The notes under the pieces are model-generated. The model ran no database searches. It was not told where the DNA came from and worked only from the letters and a program-made list of their open reading frames with translations. Of a DNA stretch of 64,000 bases, positions 43,706 to 57,100 are shown piece by piece. Source of the DNA: Coprinellus micaceus. Its lineage: Eukaryota; Basidiomycota; Agaricomycetes; Agaricales; Psathyrellaceae. The stretch covers positions 682,001 through 746,000 of the forward strand of contig OX596334.1 of the NCBI GenBank assembly GCA_951394405.1, written 5' to 3'. Position 1 is the stretch's first letter, and the number at the start of each line of letters is the position of its first letter. The translations under genes were made by a program, and so were the position numbers.

Positions 43706-46084
43706 GTACCGCTGCTACCTCGGTAGAAACGGAAGTTGCCCACATCATCATACTGAGATTCCTCGCACGGCACCCATCCCCCGGGCATCGACGGCGCCAC
43801 CTAGCTGCGTAGGCGTCTCCTCTGGAGTGACGTGTAGGGGCAGTATGGTGCCAATCCTCCTCTCATCGCTGCTACCTGGGGCGTCCTAGCCTGACGCTAT
43901 TCGCTTTTCGCCGAACACTTGGAGCCTCGCCCTGTTTCTATCTTATTTCTCCCATTTCTGTCCTGCTTGGGTATCGAGTGTGTCCTACACATTTTGACGA
44001 GCGTTGACTTGTTATACGCCACCTCCATACCCCTTACGCACAATGTTCCGGCACCTGGCCTTTCGTGTGCTCAAGCATTTCTTCTGTACGCCTGTTTTGC
44101 TTTTGAGTCTTTTCACCTTGCATCCACCTCTCATGAATTCCCAACTTCCCTATCCTTTCACCCGCTTCCCCTGGTGCTCTCCGTTTGTTTGTTTATTCAC
44201 GATACTGTACACCATCATCGAAATATTCGTATGAATTTCCTACTTCCAGCACCTCCTCCCAGGACTCCCGCCCAAGGTCTGTTCATTTCAGATTAAATTT
44301 TCAGTATTGGCGTCTAGAGGGGCGTTGCAGGTTCGAGGTGGAAGGCGACGACTCGCAACACCTCCTTGCTCCACGATAGTAATAAGATATAAATGGCTTG
44401 CACGAAGGCAGGTAAACGGAAGTGTTATGCGTAGAGGAAAAGATAGATGGGGGGAAGATTCAAGGCTTGAGAGGGGATACACAGCGGAAGAACGCAGAGC
44501 CGAATGATGGGGGGAAACGTACTCTAGTCTCTGGACGGAGGCTACGCCTTCGTCGTCACAGAAACATGGTCTCTCTGGCTCTCCCCCACCGCAGACTCGT
44601 ATTGTTCGCTCTTCCTCCTTGCTCCCTCCACTGTTACTCGGTGAGGCCGTCCCTCGGGCCTCTCCTACTCAAGCCAACCTCTCCATTTCTCACTGCACGA
44701 TTGGAGATTGCGATGAGTTGGGCCACAACCAGCTTCCTTCTCCTGTCCCGACGAGAACGTGACGGAAGTTGGGTACGAGGGCATGATCCTCTCGTGGGTC
44801 GATAGAGGTGGCACGGGAAGGCAAAAGCCAGCGAGGAATGACCGAAGATGGTGGCCAGGGAGAATGGCGAGGTTGTAGGGACGGAAGATCTTGCGTCGCC
44901 GCTACCGCAGGTCCTGCTGGTTGAGACGCGGATATCCTCAGTGGTATTGCATCGTGGGTGGAGCTGAGGTTATTTAGGACTCCCTGGGTGGGTGCGGGTG
45001 CGGGCGAAGAAGAGGGTAGATGCATCGAAGGAGGTGTTCAGATAATATTGATGCAATCGAGGGAGGTGGTCGGCACTTGTGCAGACGAAATACATCGAGG
45101 TCGGTGTGGCGAGAAACTTGCGCCTCGGAAAGTGAGGTATGGAGTTCTGGGAAGCCGTGCTGTGTGGAATATGCGATTTCAAATTGTCGCCTATCAGGGA
45201 GGACGTCAGTGGGCTGCGTCGTGGAAACATAGTGATGTTGAATGTGGGTTTATGGCAAGCAATAAGACTCAAGCGCCGATAGGTAGTGGATGGAAGGAGG
45301 CGGTCAGACGGCAAGCGAGACCGGGGGATAAGAATGAAAGGGGAGGGGGACGAAGCGAAAGAGGCATACCTAAAGCGTTGCCACCCACCCCAGCCCGATG
45401 CGCAGCGCTGCTTCCACCAAAGTTGCTTGACGATCGACGTCTCGCTGTTCAACAGCCCCACTTTCATGGCGTCGAGTTGAGTGAGCGAGTGGGTGTCGAT
45501 GTTGTGGGCGTGGGCATTCATATCCATCTCCCATTGCCAAACAGAAACTCGTCCTGCCCCGGTGCCGTCGTAGAGGGCGGGAGGCGAAGGGAGTTTTCTA
45601 CACGCTTTCACCGAGCTACGCCAGGAGCTACGACAAAGTTCGTTCATCCGCGTCGAAACATAGCTCAGCAAGTATTCGCTTCCTCTGGAATGCTGGGTAC
45701 TGGGTATCTCCTGTCGGAAACGGGGTGTGAGTAACGGAAACGTGCAGAGTTTTGGCTCGAGGTACTTGCGGACATCCGAGAGAGAGCCCCTGCAAGTCGA
45801 CGGAGCGAGTCAGCGAGGCTCCCAACCCGATCGAAGAATCCCGGGAGGAGGGAAGCGCGAAGAGCAGATAGATGGCGGCGGAGAAGGCGAATGGAGAAGG
45901 CGCGAGGTGTGGACGAGCTAGAGGAAGAGGTGGTAGTGGTGGTCAGAAAAAGAGAACGGCCTGGAGCGAGACCGGCCCGATGGTGATGGACGCTCTTTGG
46001 GCGCTTCGAGGTTGCATCTGAACTCCCATCTTTTCGCCTCCCAGAACTCACTAGGACGAGCCACCACCTTCATACGTCTACAGC

Positions 46085-46415
46085 ATGGACACCCATTGGC
46101 CAGCTCAGCAAGGACCACAAATGCCCAGTCGCAACAGAACATCCTCGGGCGACCCTCAAGTGCCGACGCGCGGACAACTCAGGGGCTCGTACCTCCCAAC
46201 AAGCCCTTCTAAGGATACCTAGCCCTCGTTTCCCTCAGCCCTCTTGTTCTTCTTCTTTGCTACCCAGACTACGATCCCTCCCACACAAATGCTGTTGACC
46301 ACGGAACCCCGAAACGATCCAGCCCCGGCTTCGGCATTCCTCTGGACGGGTAGGCGGAAGGCAAGGGGAAGAGCTGAGATCTCCCTGACGGTAGCGAGGT
46401 GGAGGCGGAACTTTG
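46085..46415 (+). pseudogene. Exon-like segment of the repeat unit, copy B
   Basis: Counterpart of 4941-5272. It begins MDTHWPAQQGPQ after CGTCTACAG, reads similarly to copy A, stops at a TAG after about 44 codons, then stays open in the same frame to the GTGAGT donor. Confidence 0.35.
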
Positions 46416-46583
46416 GTGAGTCTGCCAGACTTTAACGAGTGGACGGAGACCTGGAAATGAGCGGTTCGACTCTCCTTGAGCTCTCGGTGTTCAATCCTGC
46501 CCACTCTCCTCCTCTACATCATTCTTCCTCGCTTCCCCCTTCCTCACCGCACCTTTGTACTGACCTTGGCCCTCTCTCCGTAG
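46416..46583 (+). other. Intron-like segment 4 (copy B)
   Basis: Counterpart of 5273-5430: GTGAGTCTG, ACTGACC and CTCTCCGTAG are all preserved. Confidence 0.6.
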
Positions 46584-49500
46584 AATCGTTGGAACACGTA
46601 TTCGCTGCCAATAATCCACGGCATGCCGTTTCACCCTCTCCCCGACACCCACTAAAGTCCAACCCTGGAGAGACCTGGAGGAGTTCGACGCCATCATCTA
46701 CCTCCATTCTCCGGCCCTGTGCGGCTGTATGGGCAGCAGTGCTTCCTAAATCTTTTGGAATATGACAAAAGACTCTGAAGAACGTACGTCCCGTCTTCTT
46801 ATCCATTCCCCCATATCCCTCATTCGCTCTCTGTCCAGGACATTCCAAGTGATACCTAGTATCCAGAGGGTCGCCGCATGGTCTCATCCGCTACCGGGTT
46901 AACGAGATTCGATGTCGACGACGTTCTCTCCTGGTTCGAGCGCCGGCAACAACGTTGCATTTTGTAATTGAACTCGGGTTCAGGTGCGTTTCTCAACACT
47001 CTACTCTCCTCAGAGCATGGACTGAAGGTCGTCTTCCAGTACCCGCTTCCTCAAGGAACGCGCCGACCGACGCCAACGACACCTAAGCTACCCCAGCCGT
47101 CCGCCCCATAACTCGCTGCATCGACACTTCGTTCCGAGCCCCATCCTCCCCAAGTTCTCTTCAAAGGCGTTCGTAGCATCCCCCATCACACACCCTATTC
47201 GCCTCTTGGAAGCCGTCCCTGCCCTCGAGCTCCGCATGGATCGCAAGAGGAGCCTCTCGACTTACAAGCCACACGGCCTGCGATAGAGGATACCACGCTC
47301 GGTTCGACGGAAGGGCCGACCACCTTCCAACCAACCTACCCAGCAAGAGGCATCCCTACCCGTCTTGCGACGCCCATTTGGCCTCTCCCTGACCGGCGAA
47401 GCTTGACTGTGGCTAGGGCCCCATCACCGACTGAGGTTGTTGCGTCGAATTGGATCGACGGATACACGATATACCGACCTGAAGGGCGTATCTTCACCTT
47501 CAAATCCAGTCGTACGCGAACAAGCCATAGGATCCAGCCACGTCCTTGCACGTCACCACTCTCCGACCGCCCCGCCACCTACGAAGGCCAGTGTCTGAAC
47601 AATGTCAGCGCTGCGGGAAACCCTTCGATTCACCGTACTCCCATCCCCTTACATCGTTCGTTGACCTGCTTGCGGAAGTTGAGGGTGGCGGCGACTGTGG
47701 CGTGGCGCAAATACGCAGTCGAGCTTTCCAGCTGTGCAACTGTGACGGAGAGGTCTTTATATCCTGAAGGGCGACGTCGTCGGGCGGGGGATGTTCGCAG
47801 AGCCAGAGGGCTGAACGGGCGGAAGGGAGATACTTGCGGCTTATATGCTCTGGGGCGTCTCGGTCCACGATCGCTCTCGACGAGGGGGGTGAGCACGCCA
47901 TGCCGCTGGTGACGAATCATTCACATTCTCCAACCGCCTACACCGAATCCCATTCCCTCGAAGTAGAGGAGAGCCCCAGCTTCCTGTCTTGCTCGCCGTG
48001 TGCCATAGCCGCCTCGCCATCTATCCTCCCCACTTACACCATCGTACCCGCCCTTTTCCCCGGAGCCATGAATTTGAGGTCGGGGTGCCACCATTCGCCC
48101 ACGCTGCGCCCACCAGCACCATTGTAGGGAACTCGAGATGAAACGTCGTTCGTGCTGTAGGAGCGGTGGGAGGGGAAGGGGGCCGGAACTTGGAAGCGAA
48201 ATTGTGGGAGAATTAGCGGATGGTGGTAATGGGTATCTAGTCATCGTAGTGGGTACGTCGAGCTTGTCCCCACTTCCCCAAGGTAATTTCCTTTCTCGTC
48301 ATCCCCCCTCATGCAGCCCGCTGACGACTTCCATACAGGCTAGGACCGTCTAGACGGGTGCTTTCAAGCTGCAACGTCTCTGCCATGCCGACAGGTCCGC
48401 CGTAGGACAATCGGCCTCGAGGATGTAGATCATACGCGGCAAGGCTCGTCCAATTTTCCTCAAGTGCCGACCCAGCACTACCCCTCCCCACTTCGCGCTT
48501 ACTATCACGGAGTTATGTGCGAGAGGGTCGAGAAATTCCAACCAAGAGCCCCACTCAATTGGGAGACAAGTGCAGGTCGTGCAGTCGGCGTAGAGCATTC
48601 GACCGCACTATGGTCCGCCAAGGCTACCTTCCTTACTCCGAATTGACGAGGGAAGGGTCATGGCGTTCTCGACAGACGCCATACCCTCCATCCTGCTCAT
48701 GATGCCGGAGGCTCAATCCCGGTTCCCCATGGCATGGACACCCCCATCAACGGAGATGGCCACCACCACCGTTCGTCCAGGGAATATGCATCCCCAAGAT
48801 TCCCGCCCTTCCTCCTTGGAGACGGCACGATTCTTCATGGGTTAGACGATAGTCGTGTATATGCTGGTGGAGCTTCCATTCAGTGTTCACAAGCTCGAAG
48901 TAGAAAGCCCTTCCTATACCACAGTCATGAGAATCGATAAACGCGCAGGAAGAAGACCGGCCAGGAAGCCAGATGGACGGATGGGCGTGTGTATGCAGGA
49001 GCTGGGGCGGCAGTCGTGGATAGGAGGGAATGTGTGAGGTGGGGAGGTGGGGATGCTGTCTGATGTTGAGGACGTGGCCAGAGCGGCGGAGGGGTACGCA
49101 AGGAATGGGAGATTAGCGGGCAGGATGGGAAGTCAAAGGGAATCGGGATGAACGGCGCCACGAAGAGTCAAAGCCGGCTATTGGCGGGATCGGGCATGAA
49201 GCGAGAGTGACAGTCAACGATGTGTTCTGTCGGCGGAGGACGTATGGAATTGTGGGGGAAGGCGGGGACCGGGAGGAGAGTGGCTGTCGAAGCATGGCGG
49301 TGTCGTAAACAAAGTGGCGTGGACGTCCAGTGACGTCGTTCTTGAGGCGATTAGGCGCCGGGTGATAGGCGCCCCTGCACAAGCCCGTTGAGACGTCGAT
49401 GTTCCGAGCCTGGTGCAGATAGCTGGAGATGGTGAGGAAGGAAGCGGGGAGAAGAGACAAGTTTCGAGTCAGCCCACTGCGTTCAAGTTTGCAAAAGGCC

Positions 49501-50181
49501 GAGAGCACAGCCACAGGCTCAGACTGACGCCAATGGACGCCGACACTCGATCGACGGCTCTCTGCTTTTGACCACGATCCTCCCTTGCCTTGTGCTCGTC
49601 TACCCCTCGACGCCTTCCATGAGGACCTTCGCAGCCAGCCCTCCTTCCGTGCAACCACCGTGAATTCTCGGTTTCCCGCCCTCCCTTGCGCAACGGCAGA
49701 CGCCTTCGGATTCCAGAGCTCGTCCACCCCGCCTAGTAGAGGCACTCGACGACGACTTCAAGGCCGTCAAGATAGCGCCCCTCTGTAACATAGCTCTCCA
49801 TTCTGCTTAGTCAAGGGGTGCCGTGACGCCCAATCCTTGCAGCACGCACCAACGTCCATTCAACGACAGTCTAGATTCCGGCGAAAGAGGACGAAGTCTG
49901 GGGTAGTTTCTGGAAGGAAGCGGCAACCGGGGAGGCGTCCTTTCTTTTTGTTCTCCGCGTAATCACCTTCTCCCACCCACCACCAGACGAGCAGGACCAT
50001 AACCGACTACACGGGAATCTGGCGATCCCAATCCTGGATTTCAGCATTCATCCCCTGTTCTTCCATCCGGGTAGTAAGACGAAGGAATCGCAGAATTGAG
50101 AGAGGCCGCTTTGGCGAGTATCCCCAGACCCTGGCAGCGGTGTATGGCTCAGGAATGGACGTAGGGGCTGGACAGACGATG

Positions 50182-50345
50182 GTATGTTTCCACCTTTGCT
50201 GCCTCTTCGCGAGCGCAGCTTCCCTTCGCCTCCCTCTTCTCAGTGGCTACCCTTTGACCCCACGCCTCCTCTCCATAGTGACGCAGCCTTTGCTTTCATG
50301 CCTTCTTCACAACTTGCCTGTGCACTGTACTGACGACCTTCACAG
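50182..50345 (+). other. Intron-like segment 5 (copy B)
   Basis: Counterpart of 8843-9028 and 61872-62045: GTATGTTTCC at the start, TGTACTGACGACCTTCACAG at the end. Confidence 0.55.
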
Positions 50346-53155
50346 GCGATCGTCCTCTGAATCGACGCTTACGCACGGAGAGGATCGCCAGCTAGTATAC
50401 CACTCCACGGTCCAGCAAGACATAACCCCGCTATGCCTCCCTTCCGTGGCCCATACGCGTCAATTCGCAGTCACCAACCACGTTCGTCAATTCGACCCGA
50501 GATCCTGTGGCCCTCATCGATCTACCTACCCTCATCTCCGCCTAACACCACCTGGCCCATCTTGGACCATCCCTCCCACTTGAATGAAGCCTCTCTACCA
50601 ACGACACCGCGCCAACTACATGGAAGGAATCAGCCTCGTTCTAGTGAAACGCCGTTCCCCCTCCCTCAAAGCTCTCTAATACCAAATTCGTTTCCAAAGT
50701 GCCAAGCATGGTGTCCTGGTCGCCCTGAAGTTCCCTCTCACCGCCATCGCCCTCTGTCCAGCTGCTCTCCGCGCCCACATCCACGGCACGCTCCCCCGTA
50801 GCATGGGTCGAGAGGCCAGAAGACCCTCGATCGTCCAATACGTTCGTCAAGACATCGTTGGAGGAGAGGAGAGGAGAGTATCCGTTGGGTATCGCGTCGG
50901 CCTGTCCAGTCGAACGGTGGATGGTATCGAAGTGTGGTGTGGGACCACCGGAGCCATGAACCAAATAGCCGAGGAGGAAGAAGGAAACCCGAGCAAGTTG
51001 GGTAAGGAGGGGGTGAGGGGAGAGCTAAATATGTTGCTAGTTTGGGTGGGGGGGGGGTAACGATAGCGCTGCAGTCGTCGTACTAAATGCTTTTATTCTC
51101 GTTTCGCTCCGTACTCCCTTTGTGCGTTTCCTTTGAACGCCTAATGCCGCGACCTCCCTTGCTCTTCCCTCCCGACATGCTTTGATTTCAGCTCTACCCC
51201 TTTGCGCTCCCGAACCCCTTCCTTGCTGTTTACGTCTTTCCTTGCCTTGCATATCCTCCCTTGCCTCCACATACTCCATCGCGACTTCATCTTCCCACTC
51301 GTGATGCTGGCTATTCTTTTTTTCTTTCATTTACCTTTCACGCCCAGCTCCCTCAAGCACCAGTCTTGCTTTCACCGTTCTCGACAGGTGGTGAGTTCCT
51401 ATCTCCTTCCCTTCACTGGTGCGGATCAGCACACTGATGACTTAGACTTCCTCGTAGTTGACGAACCTATCATTGGAGAATCGAGATGGACGAGGTTGGA
51501 TCCTCTCATAGCCCTGGCCCACTCCTTCCCTTCGAAGTCTACTAAACGGAGCTTCGATCCGTTTCGTTTTGCCTACATTTTCGTTCCATATGAACTGTGT
51601 ATTGTGGACTTGTTCTCCGAATATGATGGGTCTCTCGATGTAAATCCCGTTCAACAAAATTACGTATTTATACTCGTCAACGTCGACCGTACGCAAAGTA
51701 GAAAGAAAGTAGAAAGCAAGGCCGAACGTGGACCTGCCGAGGCATCGGAGGATGGAGGATGGAGGAAGGATCGAGAGTAATGCTGAGAAAAACTAGCGGA
51801 ACTACTCGAGTAATCTCTCCCACCAATCTGGTACGAAATGACCACACGTTCCCCAATTTCCCTCCATCCCTTCCACCAATCGGTAGTCCCTGCCTAGCGT
51901 CGGGCCGCACGATCCTGATACCCATCCTCGATGCAAGGTAGCGAGTGTGAGTTGTTGTCGAGATCGACGAACCCCCGGAACATTCGGCGTCTTCACGAAT
52001 CGCCGTAGGCGGTACCCCCGTGCAGCCAGCGTCGACCGGGAAGGCGAGGTCCAGGGAGAACCTAGCAGGGCTCGCCGAGGTTGGGCGTTAGGTTGTCGTC
52101 GACGGGAGGAGGTGAAGAGGTTGCGTGAGTGGCTCGCCAGTGTAAAGTGATCGTTGGGCAGACTGGGGCCGCCTTCGAAAGGGCAATTGCAAGTCGGACC
52201 GCCGCCTACGGATGGGAATCGTGGGCTAGATCGGTACGTTCGGATATCGGTACCCCAGCCCAGCCACCGTCCACGCCGACTCGCCGCTTTCCTAGCATAG
52301 CATGCGGGTATTCGCAGCGGAGGATCTCCTGGGGGGTTTGCACGCCTTGGTTTTTTTGTAAGCGGAGGTACAGGCTGGATGTCGATTCATCTGTGGATTC
52401 CAGGGTCCATTTCTCGTTTGGCGGTGGCGTAGCGGTCAAGCCGGCCTCTACCGGCCAGTGACAGGTTGAAGAGGGCTTGAATGGATGCGAGGGACGGGCT
52501 GCGTCAACAGATATGTTGAGGTCGACGGTTGTCGTATTGCCTTGGCCTTCTCCTCGTCAGTTCGTCATCGAAGGTGAGGATAGTAATCGCGGGAGACTCT
52601 GGCGACGCAGAGAGAACTGGTATATGCAGCCCGACGGAATGAACGCATAAGGTGTGGGGGCGTTGCAGGTCGTATTAGAATTTTGGAATGACAAGGCTGG
52701 GGCGGATTGAGTGCAGGATGACGGGTGGGTGCCGTGGGGTACTGTCTAGGGACGGGGTGGACGATGGGGTAGGCGGATAGTTTGACACGCCAGTCGGTGT
52801 TGGGCAGCATTTGTTGGACATGGAGACACTGCGGGTAGACCTTAGCTAGGACTCTGGGTGGGAAAGAGTTGAAAAACGTACCTGAGCTCTCGCGGAGAAG
52901 CGGAATTCTACTCGACTTCTAACCCTCGAGGAGAGAAAGGTTCGTCGGCACCAGACTGTGTCGCTTGATTAATGACGAGGGCGAGATTCGTTTGTGAAGT
53001 GCGGAGATCCTTTAGCCAAGAAGTCAGCTTGGAGGTCCTGGATTTGAGGACGCATCGGTAGATGGAGTACGTACGTGGTTCCAAGTTCCGATCCTTGAAG
53101 GGGTCCAGGGCGCCCTCCGACTCATAGTGCCCAGCAAGCAGAGCAATAGCGATAG

Positions 53156-53538
53156 TGTTGGAAGACAATGCTCATGTCAACTCTATCTCTACAAAGAATA
53201 CCTCTATTTCGAACGTTTTACTTATCTTCTATTGTTCTACAGAGAACAACAATCACCTTGTATTATTCCCATTATACTCGCACTTATTGTTCTCTTATCT
53301 CCACCTTATCTCCATTCACTGCTATTGTTCTCTACTTATGGAACATCTATTGTTCTTTCTTATTGTTCCACATATAGGTTATCTATTGTTCTCTACAGTA
53401 TATAGTCCACACTGTAAGTGGGTGAGTCCCCATCGAACTCTCCCCACTTACAGGTGCGTATCTTGTATACCCTACTTACTTTCAATCTAACATCGAACTC
53501 TCCCCACTTACAGTGGGTCATACTTGCATCGTTCTACA
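53156..53538 (+). repeat. 5' LTR of copia copy 2
   Basis: 383 bp, TGTTGGAAG...TTCTACA. Six ATTGTT motifs lie between about 53231 and 53392, upstream of TATATAG at about 53399. Downstream, CTCTCCCCACTTACAG occurs twice, and CCCACTTACAGTGGG forms a perfect-ended palindrome. Confidence 0.9.
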
Positions 53539-53539
53539 A

Positions 53540-53550
53540 GTTATGAGCCC
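53540..53550 (+). other. Primer-binding site of copia copy 2 (half initiator tRNA-Met)
   Basis: GTTATGAGCCC just inside the LTR, complementary to the initiator tRNA-Met anticodon stem-loop, as in copia copy 1. Confidence 0.75.
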
Positions 53551-54126
53551 CGGGCTCCTCTGATCACGCCATCCGTTATCAGACACCGCGGTAACCGCTC
53601 CACTGCCCCTCGATCGCCCATAGCCTACGGCCTCTTCTCGTGTGATATCTCCACCTGAAGCCTATCTCTCTTCACATTTTCACTATCTTCACTTTCGCTA
53701 TTTACGTTTCGCTACTTACATTCCACTACCCCTCCTGATACTCAGGAGTACGTATCAACTTCCATTACCACCTTCTACCCCGCGGCAAGCGTTCCCACTA
53801 CGGGAAAGAAGCTATCAGGAAGTCCACAGACGCTTACCGTCTGCGGAATTAGAGTAGCGATCCTTCTTTGAGAGGCCTGATTCGGTTGGACTGGGGAAAC
53901 GACGCAACGGTAGCGCTCCCTCCATCCAAACGCTTTCAGTAACTGGTACTCAAAGTGACAGCGGGGTTCCCTCTGCGGATCTTAGTGTAAAACTTCAACT
54001 CCTTTTTAGGATATCTACGTATTGGTCCGTTTTACCTACAAAATCACGGGCACTTTACCTATCACCTATCTCTTATCGTTTCGTACCTATCATTTCATCC
54101 TCTCCCATTCTTCATCACCTACCATC

Positions 54127-57100
54127 ATGGACTCTACCACTACGGCCTCACCCATCATGCTCACGGCCTACACTGTGCAGCAGTGGAAGTTCACTGTCGA
54201 GAACAAGGCCTTCGACCTCAACGCCTACGGCATCCTCATTGGAGCGGAGAAAAGACCTGGGAGCAATGCCGACGACAAGGTCAAGTCTGACTACGCCAGT
54301 CGCCGCTCCAAGCTCATCGGATACGTCCGGTCTACTCTCGACCACTCCCAACTCGAGACCATCCTCTCTGGCATCCAAGTCACCGACATCGCTGCTATCT
54401 GGGAGAAGCTCTTGGAAACCTACCAGCCCAAGACTTCTGGCTCTCGCATCAGTGTCCTCCAAGAGATGATGGCACTTCGCATGAGGTCCTCGGGCTTTGA
54501 GAAGGAGACCTACTCCGACTTCGGATCGCGTTGCATGGCGCACGCCTCACGTCTCACCGCGCTCCTCCCGCAAGGAGCAGAATACCTTGCAGAGACAACA
54601 CGGTCCGTCACCATCTCCTCCCAAACAACATCGGACGGAGCAACGACAACGATTCAATCCACCAGTCGGGGAGCAAGTGAACTCCTTACGCCCTCTGCTT
54701 TCGAGGAAGGATACACGGCTGCTCATCTCGCACGCGATCTTGCGATCAGCATGATCCCCATTGGTCTTGGCAAGGATGACACCATCCTCCGCAATACGCT
54801 CAACCACATCTCCACTGGGGACGACAATCCCCTTGAAGTCCTCGATCACCTTCGCAAGGCCGACTCCCTCGCTCGCAACACTCAGCTTGCTGAGGGGACG
54901 TCCGCCGCTCTTCAGGTAGCTACAGCTGCCCCGAAGAAGAAGGCGAAGTACAGGTGCAAGGTCCACGGTTGGCAGAACACGCATGAGGACAAGGACTGCC
55001 GCGTCCAGAACTCCCAGAAGGCCAAGATCGCGGAGACACCTACTACAGCAGCGACTGCTGAGGAGAGCGTCATGATGGCCAGTGTTGCCCACATCGCAAG
55101 TCCCCTTATCCGTCGAGCTCGTAACAACCCCACTAATACTTCCTGGAACCCAGACTCAGGTGCAACCTCACATATGACACCCAATCGCAAGTGGATCCGT
55201 AACATGGTTGCGGTGAAAATTGCTGTGTCTCTCGCCAACAACGAGATCGTCTGGGCTACAGGAAAGGGGGAAGTACGTTTCACGCCTCGTATATACGGAA
55301 AAGTTGGTCAAACTGTGATATTCAACGATGTACTATATGTTCCCGCACTTCGCAATAACCTATTCTCGATCCTCTCTGTCGTTAAGAAGAGCAAAATGCG
55401 TGTTGTAATTGAAGGAGACTTGCTTGACTTCTTCAAGAATGGCGAGCTACTCCTAACAGCTACCATCAACGGAACTGTTGGCTCTCTCAATGGGACAACG
55501 CTCGAAAACACGGAGACGGAGGCAGCCTACATCTCCAAGATCGGGAAGGAACTATTACATCAGAGGTTAGGGCACATTGGGAAGGATCGTCTGGAGACGC
55601 TTATGCGCCAAGACTTGGCCACTGGCATCCTGGTGAAGGAGGGCACGGAACTTAACGACACCTGCGAACACTGCATCGCAGGGAAGCAACATCGGGATCC
55701 ATTCCCAAAGCTATCAGCGAATCGCTCAACAGAGCTCCTTGGACGGATTCACTCGGACCTCCATGGACCCCTCGCTGTACAGACACCAATCGGCTATTGA
55801 TACTGGATCACATTCATTGATGACCACTCACGGTTCAAAGAGGTCGCCCTCCTGAAACACAAGAGTGACGCATTCCAAGCCTTCAAAGACTTTGTTGCCA
55901 AGAGTGAGCGAAAGCTCGGCACAAAGGTCAAGGAACTTCGTGATGATAAAGGAGGGGAATACATGGGGAACGACTTCATTCAATGGTGCAAGGGACTTGG
56001 TATCGCACGGCAACACACAGTTAAAGCCACACCTCAACAGAACGGTGTCAGCGAACGACTCAATCGCACACTAACTGAAGGGGTCATTGCCATGCTCAAC
56101 CAAGCACGCCTTCCCATGATGTTCTGGGGTGCAGCTGTACTCTATTACACAGACATCCTGAATGCAACCCCATCCTCTACATTATCGAATACTACCTCCT
56201 ATGAAGTCTGGCATAAAGCAAAGCCCGATCTGTCCATGCACCGAGTATTTGGCTGCCGCGTATACGTCCATGTATTGCGCAAGGACCGCAAGAACCTCCA
56301 GTCACACACGGAGCCTTGTGTCTTTATCGGCTTTGAACCAGGCTACAAAGGCTGGAAATGCTACAATCCAGTGACGAAGAAGATCACCATATCCCGGGAT
56401 GTTATCTTTGCTGAAAGCACCTTCCCTGGTCTCTCGACCGTAGGGAATGAACAGGCATACACGCCTATAGGCATTAGGGACATCTGGCCAGACGCTGATC
56501 TCGAACCGGAGAATCCACCTCTTGCACCACCTCATGCTCCCATCGCGCCACCACCGCCTCCCCATGACCATCCAGATGATGGATCAGACGAGAGCGACAA
56601 TGATGGCGATGGAGACCAAGCAGCACCTCAGACTCCTGAGCGACCTCCTAAGACTGAGCCTAAGATGCCAGCCACACAGCAACCGTCTGTCCATCCGTCA
56701 ATTCCACCTACTCCTACGAAAAGGGATCCCTCATCTACTCCCTCAACGAAACAGCTGCTACCAATACCTGCCTTGTTCCCAGGGCTCCCTGCACCAGCTG
56801 AGGATGGACCCATGTTCCCAGAACTACCTCCTCCAGCACCGGTCGCACCTCCAGCACCTGCCCAGAAACGCACCCGGCCACCTCCCCCTCCCCCTCGCGA
56901 ATCAATCCCTCGCAAGGCGAAAGTTCCGAAAGCTCCACCGCTAGTAGCACAAAGCTCCCGGCCTGTACGGAAAACGGCGACAACCGTCAAGGACTACCAA
57001 CTCGCGAGTGGAAAAGGGAGACGCGGTACAATTCCAGTAGCCAGGCGTGAAGGGGGTGAACAGGTAGCAGATCGAGGGGGTGCACAAAGAAACAATCAGC

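Larger units (their letters stand above)
43429..53155. repeat. Large repeat unit, copy B, fourth segment
   Basis: Collinear with copy A from about 2425 to 9800: intron-like segments 3, 4 and 5, the 60-bp and 94-bp conserved blocks, and many shorter matches occur in the same order. From about 51100 the match to A becomes unclear. At 51202-51780 there is a frame of about 190 codons whose second half follows an acceptor-like TTCTCGACAG and looks protein-like, but I recognise nothing in it. It ends at the copia copy 2 target duplication GATAG. Confidence 0.7.

Noticed and set aside
53231..53520. Short regularly recurring motifs in the copia LTR as a CRISPR-like array
   Set aside because: The motifs are 7-16 bases, irregularly spaced, inside an LTR of a eukaryotic retrotransposon.
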